A DNA stretch of 38,689 bases from Victivallales bacterium (GCA_017548425.1 JAFZAB010000017.1:1-38689), one strand, 5' to 3'. Shown: positions 1 through 8,468, counted from the stretch's first letter. The notes: generated from the sequence alone by a model not told the origin. Made by a program: numbers and translations.

Positions 1-1695
1 CCAATTCGGACGCGGACCACCTTGCGGCATCTGGCCACCTTCGCCGCCCTGCGGACGCGGGAAGTTCGGCATCTGGCCGCCTTCGCCACCGCCCTGCGGC
101 ATCCGTCCGCCGCCCTGACCACGACGCGGCCACTGACGCTGACCACCGCCCTGTCCGGGCTCCACTTTCGGACGATCCGGAATCTCGACGTCGATGATTT
201 CATCAGCGGCGCGTTCGGACACGGCCGTGTCCAGCGGCGGCGTCATCTGCACTTCTTCGCCGACTTCCAAACCTTCCAAAACATGGATCATGCGGTTGTT
301 GTCCAGACCGACCTTCACATTGCGTTTCTCAACGCCATGGGGCGTCTTCACATAGACGACAGGCTGGCCGCTGATTTTCACAACACTCTGGACAGGAACA
401 TATTTCGCCTTCTCATGCTGCTCGACGATGATTTCCGCCTCGCAGTTCATACCGGATTTCAGCACATCGCCGCCGCCTTCCAATTCGACCTGCGTCGCGT
501 AGATTTTCAAATCCGGATTCATGAACATGCTCTGCGCGTCCGGCAACGGCGCGATACGGATGATCTTGCCGTTGAAGACCTGTCCGGGCAACGCGTCGAT
601 ACGGATGCGGCACGGCAAGCCAACGTAGATTTTCTTCAGATTCGTCTCATGGACTTTGATTTCCGCCACAAACACATCACCGACCGGCAGATAGATCAAT
701 TCCTGCCGTTCATAGACTTCCTGACCTTCCGCCAGCGGCTCCGCGTTCATTCGGCGGAACGGCCCCTGCGAACTGGTCGCGTAAATGACCTGTCCATCGG
801 CCGGAGCCAAAATCTTGCATTTGCTGATCTGGTCTATCATCTTCTCCAGACGGCTCTTCTGGCGGTTCAGTTCCAATTCGCGAGCGCGCAACGTCGCTTC
901 TGCCTGCACGACATTTGCACGCGTGCTGCGCTGCGTACGTTCCAACGCCATCTTGCTCTGCGAAACATCGCTTTCCAACTGCGCGATCTGCCGCTTGTAA
1001 GTATAATCTTTCAGCAACGCCAGATTGTTTTTGGCGGACTTCAGATCCAGTTCATAGCGATGGCAGCTCAACTGATCGGAACGGTATTCCGTTTCGGACA
1101 AATATTTCTCATCATAAAGCTTCTTGGACCATTCCAATTTATCCTGCGCGCGTTTCAGTTCCTCTTCGGACAACGTGACTTTGCTTTCAGCCTCGTTCAA
1201 GTTCTTCGGGAATTCACCGTCTTTGTACTTCGTCAAATCTTCTTCCGCGAAGCGCAGGTTCAGTTCCGCCTTGTCGATATCCGCTTTGGCCTGATTCTTC
1301 ACGACTTCCAGATTCTCCTGAGCCTGCACATAGGAGGCTTCGGCGTTCTGGACGGTAATATCTTGATTCAAGCGGTTGTCTGTCAACGTCGAAGAGTCGA
1401 GTTCAACCAGCAAATCATCCTTCTTGACGCGTTCGCCTTCTGGGCGGATGTACAGGATGGACACGCGGCCTTCCACTTGGCTCTTGATCGTGATCTGCTC
1501 ACGCGGCTTCAAACTGCCGGATTCCAACAGGTTGATGACCAGCGGCCCTTCTTCGACCTTCGCGTAGATCATCGTCTTCTCCGCGTTCGCCTTCTCGACT
1601 TTTTTCTTCTGGTAATAACGGTAACCGTAGTACCCAGCGCCGCCGAGGATGGCGACCGTCAGCAAAAACTTGAACAGACTCTTGATGAATTTCAT
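1..1695 (-). CDS. HlyD/MacA-family efflux periplasmic adaptor (3' end cut by window edge)
   Basis: This is the periplasmic adaptor (membrane fusion protein) that links an inner-membrane transporter to a TolC-type channel. The start is the ATG at 1695, with an AGGAAG Shine-Dalgarno just upstream; 565 codons are open to the left edge, so the stop lies outside. Residues 5-25 form a membrane anchor (FLLTVAILGGAGYYGY). Residues 45-85 are the first lipoyl half (KPREQITIKSQVEGRVSIL, then GERVKKDDLLVELD). A long charged coiled coil follows to about residue 260, then the second lipoyl half (ILAPADGQVIYA) and beta-barrel. From about residue 510 the protein ends in a Gly/Gln/Pro-rich low-complexity tail, unusual for the family, which is normally nearer 370-420 residues. 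It lies 37 nt after the tolC-like gene and is probably co-transcribed with it. An ABC or RND transporter gene is expected beyond the edge; MacA versus RND type cannot be decided here. Confidence 0.9.
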   Translation of the reverse strand, partial: MKFIKSLFKFLLTVAILGGAGYYGYRYYQKKKVEKANAEKTMIYAKVEEGPLVINLLESGSLKPREQITIKSQVEGRVSILYIRPEGERVKKDDLLVELDSSTLTDNRLNQDITVQNAEASYVQAQENLEVVKNQAKADIDKAELNLRFAEEDLTKYKDGEFPKNLNEAESKVTLSEEELKRAQDKLEWSKKLYDEKYLSETEYRSDQLSCHRYELDLKSAKNNLALLKDYTYKRQIAQLESDVSQSKMALERTQRSTRANVVQAEATLRARELELNRQKSRLEKMIDQISKCKILAPADGQVIYATSSQGPFRRMNAEPLAEGQEVYERQELIYLPVGDVFVAEIKVHETNLKKIYVGLPCRIRIDALPGQVFNGKIIRIAPLPDAQSMFMNPDLKIYATQVELEGGGDVLKSGMNCEAEIIVEQHEKAKYVPVQSVVKISGQPVVYVKTPHGVEKRNVKVGLDNNRMIHVLEGLEVGEEVQMTPPLDTAVSERAADEIIDVEIPDRPKVEPGQGGGQRQWPRRGQGGGRMPQGGGEGGQMPNFPRPQGGEGGQMPQGGPRPNW

Positions 1696-1732
1696 GACTG
1701 CTTCCTTTGGTTATATGCTATGCTTCTTTGCC

Positions 1733-3574
1733 TTATTTATATTCCGTCAAATCGAGTTCCTTCCACAATCCGTCCGAATTGACCTGCAGGACGCCCAAAT
1801 CACGCTGCAATTCCAATTCATTAATGCGGTATGAAACCGCCGCCGAATACAGCGAATTCTGCGCGGACGTCAAAGCGCTCTGCGCTTCCAAGACGTCACG
1901 CAGTTCGGCACGGCCGGCCTGCAGCAGCATGTCCGTACTGCGCACACGGCGTTGAGCCAACTGCACAGCCTGTATCTGGATGACCAACCGTTCACGGTTC
2001 TCCAACATGTCGCGAAGCTTCGCATGGACATCCTGTTTCAATTGGTCTTCCGCCGCCTGGAACGACCGCACGGCCTTTTCCAAATTAATCAGACTGTTGC
2101 GGTAACGATTCCGTTCCGACGTGCGTTCCAACGGCAAATTCACATTCAGCAACGCGCCGTACGAGCCTTGTTTCGGACGGAATTTCGCGTCGGGCTGATT
2201 GCCGCTCATCGCGCCGCGCCCCTCGCCGATGCTCGCGCTGCCGCCAAGCGTCAATTCTGCACGCAGACTGTCTTCTGCAACCAAAACCGCGCGTTGCGCG
2301 TCTTCCACTTTTTCCATCGTGTTCAAGAAATCCGGCCGATTCTCAAAGGCCAACGCCAACGCTTTTTCAGGACGGATTTCATTCGGGCCGGAATGCTTCA
2401 AATCAGGCATTTTCAGTTCAACATCCGCATCCGCCGACGGCACTTCGCCAGAATAATCCGCCATGACGACGCCTTCGCTCAACGCCCGCAACTGTTCCAG
2501 CAGTTTGTCCAATTCCTCCTTCACAGGCTCCACATCCGCATCCGGCGACAGACCAAGCAGGACGCGGAACGCCTCCAAACTTCTCGTATGGCTCTGCTGG
2601 GCGCTCACCCAACTTTCACGCGCGTTCAGTTCCGTCTGAATCGCCTGGTCAAACTGGTATTCCGTCATCAAACCGGCATCCGCCATGCGGCGTGAACGGC
2701 GCGTCGTCGTCACGATACGGCGATAGCTTTCCTCTTGGTTCTGAACCGTTTGCGCAGAACGAAGCACGCCAAGATATGAATTCGCGATACTCACGACAAA
2801 GCGCCGTTTGTACTGTTCAAACTCGCGAACTTGATAGACGAGATTCCGTTCTGCCTGCGTCAACGGCTCCGTCACGATAAACTTGCCCGAACCGCGCAGC
2901 AACGGCACCGAAATACTGCCGTCATACGTCAGACCAAAACTGGAACCACGATCGCCAGTCAGCATCTTCGCCAAATCAACGGATAGCGCACTCGTCAATT
3001 CCACGCCGTTTTTGAACTTGCGGGCAAAGCTTCCATCCGCTCCGACGACGGAACCCGTGTTGCGACGAGTTCCGTAACTGCTTTGGATGTTGCCGCTCAG
3101 CAGCCCCCTGAATGTCGTTTGGAAGTCATGTGCTTCCAAATCAAGGCTTAACGCTGACTGATACAACGTCTCTTTCTGGGCTTGGAAATCGCGGTTGTTC
3201 TTCGCGGCGACTTCAATCGCCTCCAGCAACGTCAGCTTCACCTTTTCCTTTGTGTTCCAACGCTCCGCGTATTCCGCGCCGTCCTTCAGATGCTTTTCCG
3301 TCTGCCAACGTTCCGTCGCCTCCAAATCGCGAACGCTCAACGACGCCGCGGATTTTTTCGGCAGATTCTGATCGAGCATCAGGCGGCGGCGCAACGAATC
3401 GGCGGCGCTTTCGATGACTATCGGCTCTTCGTTGCCAGTCACCTTGTCCTGCGCATCCTTGATCAGCGCCTCCGCATGGCTGTCCGCTTCGTTCCGCCAG
3501 TCTCGTGTGCTTTTGCATCCTGTCGCCACCAATAGCAGCGACATCGTTCCAAATAGCAATTTTCTTGAATTCAT
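1733..3574 (-). CDS. TolC-family outer membrane efflux lipoprotein
   Basis: This is an outer-membrane channel of the TolC/OEP family, the exit duct of a tripartite efflux pump. The 613-residue protein begins with a lipoprotein signal peptide whose lipobox is LVATGC, with acylated Cys20. This fits OprM-type channels, which are lipid-anchored. Two long alpha-helical OEP repeats follow, seen as heptad-rich stretches such as LTLLEAIEVAAKNNRDFQAQ near residue 115 and ALALAFENRPDFLNTMEKVE in the second half. The length exceeds the usual 420-500 residues because of a charged N-terminal extension of about 100 residues before the first repeat. The start at 3574 has an AGGA Shine-Dalgarno. It sits 37 nt downstream of tetR and 37 nt upstream of the adaptor, so the three genes look like one operon under TetR control. 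The substrate is unknown. Confidence 0.92.
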   Translation of the reverse strand: MNSRKLLFGTMSLLLVATGCKSTRDWRNEADSHAEALIKDAQDKVTGNEEPIVIESAADSLRRRLMLDQNLPKKSAASLSVRDLEATERWQTEKHLKDGAEYAERWNTKEKVKLTLLEAIEVAAKNNRDFQAQKETLYQSALSLDLEAHDFQTTFRGLLSGNIQSSYGTRRNTGSVVGADGSFARKFKNGVELTSALSVDLAKMLTGDRGSSFGLTYDGSISVPLLRGSGKFIVTEPLTQAERNLVYQVREFEQYKRRFVVSIANSYLGVLRSAQTVQNQEESYRRIVTTTRRSRRMADAGLMTEYQFDQAIQTELNARESWVSAQQSHTRSLEAFRVLLGLSPDADVEPVKEELDKLLEQLRALSEGVVMADYSGEVPSADADVELKMPDLKHSGPNEIRPEKALALAFENRPDFLNTMEKVEDAQRAVLVAEDSLRAELTLGGSASIGEGRGAMSGNQPDAKFRPKQGSYGALLNVNLPLERTSERNRYRNSLINLEKAVRSFQAAEDQLKQDVHAKLRDMLENRERLVIQIQAVQLAQRRVRSTDMLLQAGRAELRDVLEAQSALTSAQNSLYSAAVSYRINELELQRDLGVLQVNSDGLWKELDLTEYK

Positions 3575-3611
3575 GATGGTTCCTGATTAACTTTCCTTAT
3601 ATATATGATTT

Positions 3612-4205
3612 TTATGACTTCATGATGCCATGGCAGAACAGATCGACCACTTCTTCTAGCGAAAGCCGTTGGACGGACTGCCCTTTCGAATGGCCAACTC
3701 CATGCATTAAATTCAAAATACAGCTTGCCAACGCCTCGTCCGACAAACCGCCGCGCAACACGCCCTCCTCCCGACCATAACGGAACACCCCCGCCAAAGC
3801 GCCAATCAGATTTTCGTAATTCATTTTCATCTGATCACAATGCTCACGGGCTTCTGGACTGTCGTTCTGCGTCCGCCTATTCAAACTGAACGCCATATGG
3901 AACATCGGATGGCGGCGTTCATGCGAAACAGCGATCTGACGGCACACGCCTGTCAGTATCTCCTGAAAGCTCCCCTTCTTCATCGCTGCGGCGCGAATCG
4001 ACGCAACTAGATCTTCATGTCCCGTCTGCAGAATGGCATACAGCAATGCCTCCTTGCTGGAAAAATACCGATAGAGAGTCCCTTTGCCGACCTGCGCCAA
4101 TTGCGCAATCTCATCCATCGTGATTTCGTCATAACGACGCGAGGCGAACAAATCTTCTGCCGCCTTCAATATCTGAGTTCGTTTTTCTTTTGTCTTGACC
4201 GCCAT
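3612..4205 (-). CDS. TetR/AcrR-family transcriptional regulator
   Basis: This is a one-component repressor, probably controlling its own gene and the downstream efflux genes. With the start at 4205 the protein has 197 residues, typical of the family. The N-terminal helix-turn-helix is clear: RTQILKAAEDLFASRRYDEI, then TMDEIAQLAQVGKGTLYRYF and SSKEALL. The C-terminal ligand-binding half is variable, as expected. An in-frame ATG 33 nt upstream (4238) lacks a Shine-Dalgarno. The ATG at 4205 is preceded by AAGGA and GAGG, so I prefer it. Two near-identical palindromes lie just upstream (4247-4270 and 4321-4338) and are the likely operators. Family knowledge suggests that an exported compound is the inducer; its identity cannot be read from the sequence. 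Confidence 0.93.
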   Translation of the reverse strand: MAVKTKEKRTQILKAAEDLFASRRYDEITMDEIAQLAQVGKGTLYRYFSSKEALLYAILQTGHEDLVASIRAAAMKKGSFQEILTGVCRQIAVSHERRHPMFHMAFSLNRRTQNDSPEAREHCDQMKMNYENLIGALAGVFRYGREEGVLRGGLSDEALASCILNLMHGVGHSKGQSVQRLSLEEVVDLFCHGIMKS

Positions 4206-4246
4206 TGTCCTCTTTCCTTCTGATGATGTCCCCAACATTGATTTTC

Positions 4247-4270
4247 ATGAAACTGACTCGTCAGTTTCAT
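4247..4270. promoter_or_regulatory. TetR-type operator 1
   Basis: A perfect inverted repeat with 11-bp arms around a 2-bp centre. The arms read ATGAAACTGAC and GTCAGTTTCAT. Its core matches the second site at 4321-4338. It lies 42 bp upstream of the preferred tetR start, a position suited to blocking transcription or early elongation. The ACTGAC/GTCAGT core is a known style of TetR-family operator; binding here is inferred. Confidence 0.8.
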
Positions 4271-4320
4271 CTGTTTCATGCGCCATCTCCTTGATATGAC
4301 GCATCAATCTATCATTAACA

Positions 4321-4338
4321 AAACTGACTGGTCAGTTT
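4321..4338. promoter_or_regulatory. TetR-type operator 2
   Basis: An inverted repeat with 8-bp arms, AAACTGAC and GTCAGTTT, around a TG centre. It shares the whole arm core with operator 1, and the two centres are 71 bp apart. Both lie between the end of the glycosidase-like gene and tetR, so the tetR-tolC-adaptor operon is the only plausible target nearby. A clear -35/-10 pair was not recognised between the sites. Confidence 0.78.
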
Positions 4339-4422
4339 CGAATGATTCTTTCAACATACATCTTTTTTTGAATGATTCAAGAGAAAACAACATTTTTATT
4401 GGTCGCAAACGGAACGCCTGAA

Positions 4423-6360
4423 TCAGATTTTCAGCGTCATGCCGACCGTTCCCATGGGCGGCAGTTTGAACTGCAACCGCGTTCCGCCGTCGGCCGTTTC
4501 CTCCATCACAGGCGGCATCACAAAACCGCCGGAGAGCAATTGTCCGAAAACAGCACGCTTTTTCAATAGAATATGAGCCCACGCATAGGTGTGTTTGCGA
4601 TTGCTGATAAACAAATGGAATAATCCATCGGTCGCGCCATAGCCCCACAGGCGGAGATTCTCAACATCCGCCTCTGTTTGCATGATGGAAAATGCTTCAT
4701 TGACGGCACTTGCGGCATCGGCCAGAAAATCGTCTTCGGGCCGTCGTTCAGGCAATTCATCCAACCATGAATACACATCTTTCGGACGATAGACGTCTCC
4801 CAATGGCGCATGGCATTCTTTTTGACACACGCCATTCATAAATAATTTAAAAGTAAAGGCATCCTCTTTTCCATCCAAGCCAATTTCGACGACGTTACCA
4901 TCAGCCGCCGCATGGATTTTCTGACGTTCATCGGCGGAGAAAAAGGCTGGATGGAGCACGACCAACGGCCCTGCCCCGTTCGCTGGCAAATCCTCCAATC
5001 GAACGATGGCAGGCAGAACAGCACCATGCGAAAGTAACGCGGCATGAAGCACATGCGAATTCATGGCCGTATTTCCGTAACGATATGCTTCCTGCTCACG
5101 GCGATGCGCGGCGTCCGACCACACGACACGCGGATAATACAATTGTGACGGCTGCGCAGCGAACGCCTTGCCATACAATTCATCGAACATCTCCCATTCG
5201 GATTTGCGGATACCGTCCGCCAGACAAACCGTCACGCCGTCCAAAACACGTTTGCCATTGCACAAGACATTGGCCAATGAAAGGACATCCGTCTCCATCA
5301 GCGTCGGTGCATGATGGAGGACGTTGTACTGCTCCAAACCGTCTTTCACACAATGCAACAACAGTATTTCGCATTCGGGACAACATGCCTTAAGCCGTTG
5401 AACTGTCGCACGATAGTCATCCGCCTTCGGGACATCCGTATAATCCCATCCTTCCAATTCCAACGCGGCGGCATTCGCTTCGCAAATCCATCGTCGCACG
5501 CCCGCCTCCACCATGAGTCTCACATCGACGCCATAGCGGATGCGAGCCTCCAGCGGATCACGCGTCCAGCAGGAATTGATGGCATGATCCCAACCGTTGC
5601 GGTTGAGCATGGCGATCATCTTCCGCCAAAACTGCGCATGGCGACGCGCATGAAAGTCAGTCCACTCTTTTCGTTTATTTTCCAAAATCCATTTTGCACG
5701 TTCAGGCAATGCAAGTTCCGTTGGACACGATACTTTCGCATCCACCATGAACTGTCCGACCATGTCGTCGGAAAAGTCCGCATGGGCAATGTTTTCGCGT
5801 GGATGGCCGTATCCATCCGCCCCATGCAGGCCGTCGAAGCCATAATCACGCAAAAACGCCTCCAACTGACTGATGAAGAAATCTTCATAAAGCGTCCCGT
5901 CGCTGACATGTTTCCAAATGCACAGCGATGTCTTCCGCCCGTTGCAATCGACATAACGGACCTCCTGATGGTGGTCGATCCATTCATCCGTGTCAGGCAA
6001 GCCAAGTTGCCGTTGTGTTTCCTTCGACATCAGTTGGTCAAAGAAACTCACAAATACCTTGACGCCATGATGATGCAGCTCCTGAACCAGCCCGCGCAAC
6101 TGAAAACGCGTCCAATTCTGGATATCATGCTCTTCGTTGCGTGGCCGCGCATGATAGGCGCAATGTTTCAGCCCGATTGGCCCGTCTTCCGCCAATCCAT
6201 GATGCAAATGGATCAAATCCGTATTCCATATTAATATGGAAATGACCTCTGGCTGCACAGGCATGCGCAACAGAAATTCGCCGACGCCATAATCCGCCAG
6301 CCGATTGTCAAAACCGATCAGCTCCATCCAGAGAAATTTTCGAAAAGCCGCTTCCGACAT
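4423..6360 (-). CDS. Putative TIM-barrel glycoside hydrolase-like protein
   Basis: A 645-residue protein that I read as a glycosidase-type TIM barrel, without a family assignment. Support is architectural. Residues 86-110 resemble the alpha-amylase-clan strand/helix signature (LRGLVQELHHHGVKVFVSFF). Residues 173-188 (YGFDGLHGADGYGHPR) resemble the barrel strand carrying an acidic catalytic or substrate-binding residue. The last 90 residues read as a beta-sandwich, common after such barrels. No signal peptide is visible, so the protein appears cytoplasmic. The start at 6360 has a GGAAG Shine-Dalgarno, and a near-consensus promoter lies 49-77 bp upstream. It may act with the Gfo/Idh oxidoreductase upstream in sugar catabolism, but that gene is 0.9 kb away and has its own control region. 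The exact reaction is unknown. Confidence 0.6.
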   Translation of the reverse strand: MSEAAFRKFLWMELIGFDNRLADYGVGEFLLRMPVQPEVISILIWNTDLIHLHHGLAEDGPIGLKHCAYHARPRNEEHDIQNWTRFQLRGLVQELHHHGVKVFVSFFDQLMSKETQRQLGLPDTDEWIDHHQEVRYVDCNGRKTSLCIWKHVSDGTLYEDFFISQLEAFLRDYGFDGLHGADGYGHPRENIAHADFSDDMVGQFMVDAKVSCPTELALPERAKWILENKRKEWTDFHARRHAQFWRKMIAMLNRNGWDHAINSCWTRDPLEARIRYGVDVRLMVEAGVRRWICEANAAALELEGWDYTDVPKADDYRATVQRLKACCPECEILLLHCVKDGLEQYNVLHHAPTLMETDVLSLANVLCNGKRVLDGVTVCLADGIRKSEWEMFDELYGKAFAAQPSQLYYPRVVWSDAAHRREQEAYRYGNTAMNSHVLHAALLSHGAVLPAIVRLEDLPANGAGPLVVLHPAFFSADERQKIHAAADGNVVEIGLDGKEDAFTFKLFMNGVCQKECHAPLGDVYRPKDVYSWLDELPERRPEDDFLADAASAVNEAFSIMQTEADVENLRLWGYGATDGLFHLFISNRKHTYAWAHILLKKRAVFGQLLSGGFVMPPVMEETADGGTRLQFKLPPMGTVGMTLKI

Positions 6361-6408
6361 AGATTCTTCCGCAAAAATGTTTTCAATAACGAACAGACTT
6401 TCTTCCTT

Positions 6409-6437
6409 ATCATAATATATATAGGCAAGACTGTCAA
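6409..6437 (-). promoter_or_regulatory. Sigma-70-type promoter of the glycosidase-like gene
   Basis: On the minus strand there is a perfect -35 TTGACA (6437-6432), a 17-bp spacer and a -10 TATGAT (6414-6409), which differs from consensus at one base. Transcription would start near 6402, giving a leader of about 42 nt before the ATG at 6360. Confidence 0.75.
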
Positions 6438-6496
6438 GAAGCCGTTCTCTTGTTTCATCCCCATTTCATCATGATTCATTCCTTCACCAAACTTCA

Positions 6497-6562
6497 AAGT
6501 GATGGAATTTGGCTAAATTCGCTCAGTTTAAGTGATGGAATTTGGACAAATTCTATCAGTTT
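6497..6562. repeat. Two 33-bp direct repeats, each with a GAATTT-N4-AAATTC inverted repeat
   Basis: Two copies (6497-6529 and 6530-6562) begin with AAGTGATGGAATTTGG and end with TCAGTTT, differing at only four positions. Each contains the palindrome GAATTT-N4-AAATTC (6505-6520 and the equivalent site 33 bp on). A 33-bp period is about three helical turns, so two dimers would sit on one DNA face. They lie 60-125 bp upstream of the glycosidase-like promoter and may be binding sites for its regulator. Confidence 0.7.
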
Positions 6563-6717
6563 TACCAATTGAAACAGACTTACTCATATCAGCGATGATT
6601 CCATGCCTTATCACTCCTTTTTCTCCTCATCAAAAATATCTAACAAATAATAGATAAACGACTTTTTCATGATTTTCTATATATTATTTTAATACAATAA
6701 TATATAAAATTTCATTC

Positions 6718-7033
6718 GGTCAGATTTCCGATTTTCATTCAGTCAGATTTCCGGTTTCCAACCGGAAGGATTTTCGATTTTCAACAGGAAGGATTTTCGA
6801 TTTTCAACAGGAAGGATTTTCGATTTTCAACAGGAAGGATTTTCGATTTTCAACAGGAAGGATTTTCGATTTTCAACAGGAAGGATTTTCGGTTTCCAAC
6901 AGGAAGGATTTTCGATTTTCAACAGGAAGGATTTTCGATTTTCAACAGGAAGGATTTTCGGTTTCCAACCGGAAGGATTCTAGATTTCCAACCGGAAGGA
7001 TTTTCGATTTCCAACAGGAAGGATTTTCGGTTT
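6718..7033. repeat. Tandem array of about 14 copies of a 23-bp repeat
   Basis: Units start every 23 bp. Twelve good copies begin at 6764, 6787, 6810 and so on to 7017, each starting GGAAGGATTTTCG followed by a T-rich half and CAACA or CAACC. Two degenerate copies precede them at 6718 and 6741 (GGTCAGATTTCCG, AGTCAGATTTCCG). Variants GATTTTCAACA and GGTTTCCAACC alternate, so the array has expanded and drifted. There are no spacers, so this is not CRISPR. The period is not a multiple of three and no open frame covers it. It fills the space between the glycosidase-like and Gfo/Idh genes. Confidence 0.93.
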
Positions 7034-7292
7034 ATATCTTGTACTTCCCATAGGTTGCAAGGCTAAGTTTCACGATTATATTCATTTTCACCTTGAAACA
7101 CTGCTGTCCGAGAATAATGGATTTTTTCGCGACAACGGGTCAAACAACCAATAACGACGGGATGCCATCGCATAAAGTAACGATGGCGTCCTCGCCGTTG
7201 AGGCTTGCTCTGCATATAGCGCAAGCCATCTTGCTATTCATTCACGTTTATTCACAGACGACAACGGCGAAAGCCATTACGCCGTCGTTGCA
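7034..7292. other. Non-coding stretch with short hairpins
   Basis: No credible gene is seen here. It holds small inverted repeats: GCCATCG/CGATGGC (7164-7187), GGCTTGC/GCAAGCC (7202-7227) and an imperfect AACGGCG/CGCCGT pair around 7262-7285. Two of these resemble the dispersed CGGCG/CGCCG hairpin family found at other gene ends in this window. They probably mark the 3' flank of the minus-strand oxidoreductase gene and may act in termination or mRNA stability. Confidence 0.5.
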
Positions 7293-8468
7293 TCAATTCG
7301 TGTATGTCTTCGTGTACGTTTTCGCGTCTTCTTCGAAGTCGTCGTCCCATGGATAGCGGATGGTCAGCGTCTTGCCGCCTTGGATGACCGATTCGGCCGC
7401 GTAGATGCCTGGAATCGTCATACGAAGGCCGTCGCGCAACGTAATCGGTGCTTCCTTTGCACCGCTTCGCAACGCTTCCATAAACCATTGCATCAAAAAC
7501 ACATCCGCGCCGCCATGGCCCGAATTGGCCGCCTTCGATTCGAAGCGTTTTCCGAACTCGCTCGTGTAGGGCGAAAAATCAATGGGCAGTTCCGTCAGTT
7601 TCTTCATCTCATCTGAAACAGTCGAACTGAAAATCGTCTTCGGCGGACGCCCCTCCCCCTTGTCCGGAATACGCTCGAAATAGCCTTTCGTCCCGTAAAT
7701 TCGGTAGCTGTGGTTGCATCCCGCGCAGTTGTTGATGAACGACGCCGTCATGCGCACGACCACGCCGGAATCCGTTTGGAAGAAGGCCGAATTGTAGTCG
7801 TTGGCAAATTCGTTGTCCGTCACTTTGCTGCCCGTCGTAACACAATAGACCTTCCGCAAATCTTCCTTGAGAATCGACAGCAACGGCCCGAGCGAATGTG
7901 TGCAGTAGCGGATGGGCATGCTGCCCCACTTGACATGCGGTTTACGCCACGGTGTCGCTTCCCACAGACTACGGCAGTCGTGAATGTATTCCGCTTCCAT
8001 GGCGACAGGCTCGCCAAGTAGCCCTTTTTTGTATAAGTTCTGCAATTCCAAGATGAAGCCCCAGCCGCACGTCGTCGAACCGCTCATGAACATGGCGTCC
8101 GACGCCTGCTGCGCCTTCCACAGACGTTGCGCTTCTTCCAATGAGCGCACCGTCGGAATGTCCGAATAAACATGGACGCCAGCCTTCAGGCCTTTTTCGC
8201 AGAAATCCGCATGGTTCGTGGCGGGCGTCTCGACCATCAGAATATCCAGATCGGCCTTCGCCATCATTTCATCAAAATCTTCATAAAAAGTGACTTGCGG
8301 CATCCGTTCCGCCATCGTCATGTCGTTTTCCTTCGTCTCATACCAGAATTTCGGCACGATATCGCATGCCGCCGTTGGCACGATATCTTCGAAATTTTCG
8401 GAAAACCAACGGAACATTCCACGGCCGCGGCTGCCCTGCCCCACAACGCCCAAACGATATTTTTTCAT
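7293..8468 (-). CDS. Gfo/Idh/MocA-family NAD(P)-dependent oxidoreductase
   Basis: A cytoplasmic dehydrogenase that probably oxidises or reduces a sugar, inositol or similar polyol with NAD(P)(H). The 391-residue length is normal for the family. The N-terminus carries a Rossmann motif (YRLGVVGQGSRGRGMFRWF). The family's helix and loop around residues 75-110 are clear: DILMVETPATNHADFCEKGL, then the variant VYSDIPTVRSLEEAQRL in place of the usual EKP element. The usual catalytic Lys of EKP is therefore replaced (SDIP), which suggests altered catalysis or a subfamily with another active-site layout. The C-terminus ends in a short repeat, KTYTKTYTN. The start at 8468 has an AAAGGA Shine-Dalgarno. 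It stands alone between two long intergenic regions, so the substrate cannot be inferred from context. Confidence 0.9.
   Translation of the reverse strand: MKKYRLGVVGQGSRGRGMFRWFSENFEDIVPTAACDIVPKFWYETKENDMTMAERMPQVTFYEDFDEMMAKADLDILMVETPATNHADFCEKGLKAGVHVYSDIPTVRSLEEAQRLWKAQQASDAMFMSGSTTCGWGFILELQNLYKKGLLGEPVAMEAEYIHDCRSLWEATPWRKPHVKWGSMPIRYCTHSLGPLLSILKEDLRKVYCVTTGSKVTDNEFANDYNSAFFQTDSGVVVRMTASFINNCAGCNHSYRIYGTKGYFERIPDKGEGRPPKTIFSSTVSDEMKKLTELPIDFSPYTSEFGKRFESKAANSGHGGADVFLMQWFMEALRSGAKEAPITLRDGLRMTIPGIYAAESVIQGGKTLTIRYPWDDDFEEDAKTYTKTYTN

Noticed and set aside
22..1782. Long plus-strand open frame (586 codons)
   Set aside because: It is antisense to the HlyD adaptor in the aligned codon phase, has an Arg/Leu/Phe/Gln-rich composition and no recognisable domain. 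The minus-strand reading gives a clear adaptor with a Shine-Dalgarno.
6718..7033. CRISPR array
   Set aside because: The 23-bp units are contiguous with no unique spacers, and there are no cas genes. The Cas4-like nuclease at 23546 is 16 kb away and better explained by its helicase partner.
7093..7356. Small plus-strand gene before the oxidoreductase
   Set aside because: It overlaps the 3' end of the Gfo/Idh gene, has no Shine-Dalgarno and shows a composition typical of antisense frames.
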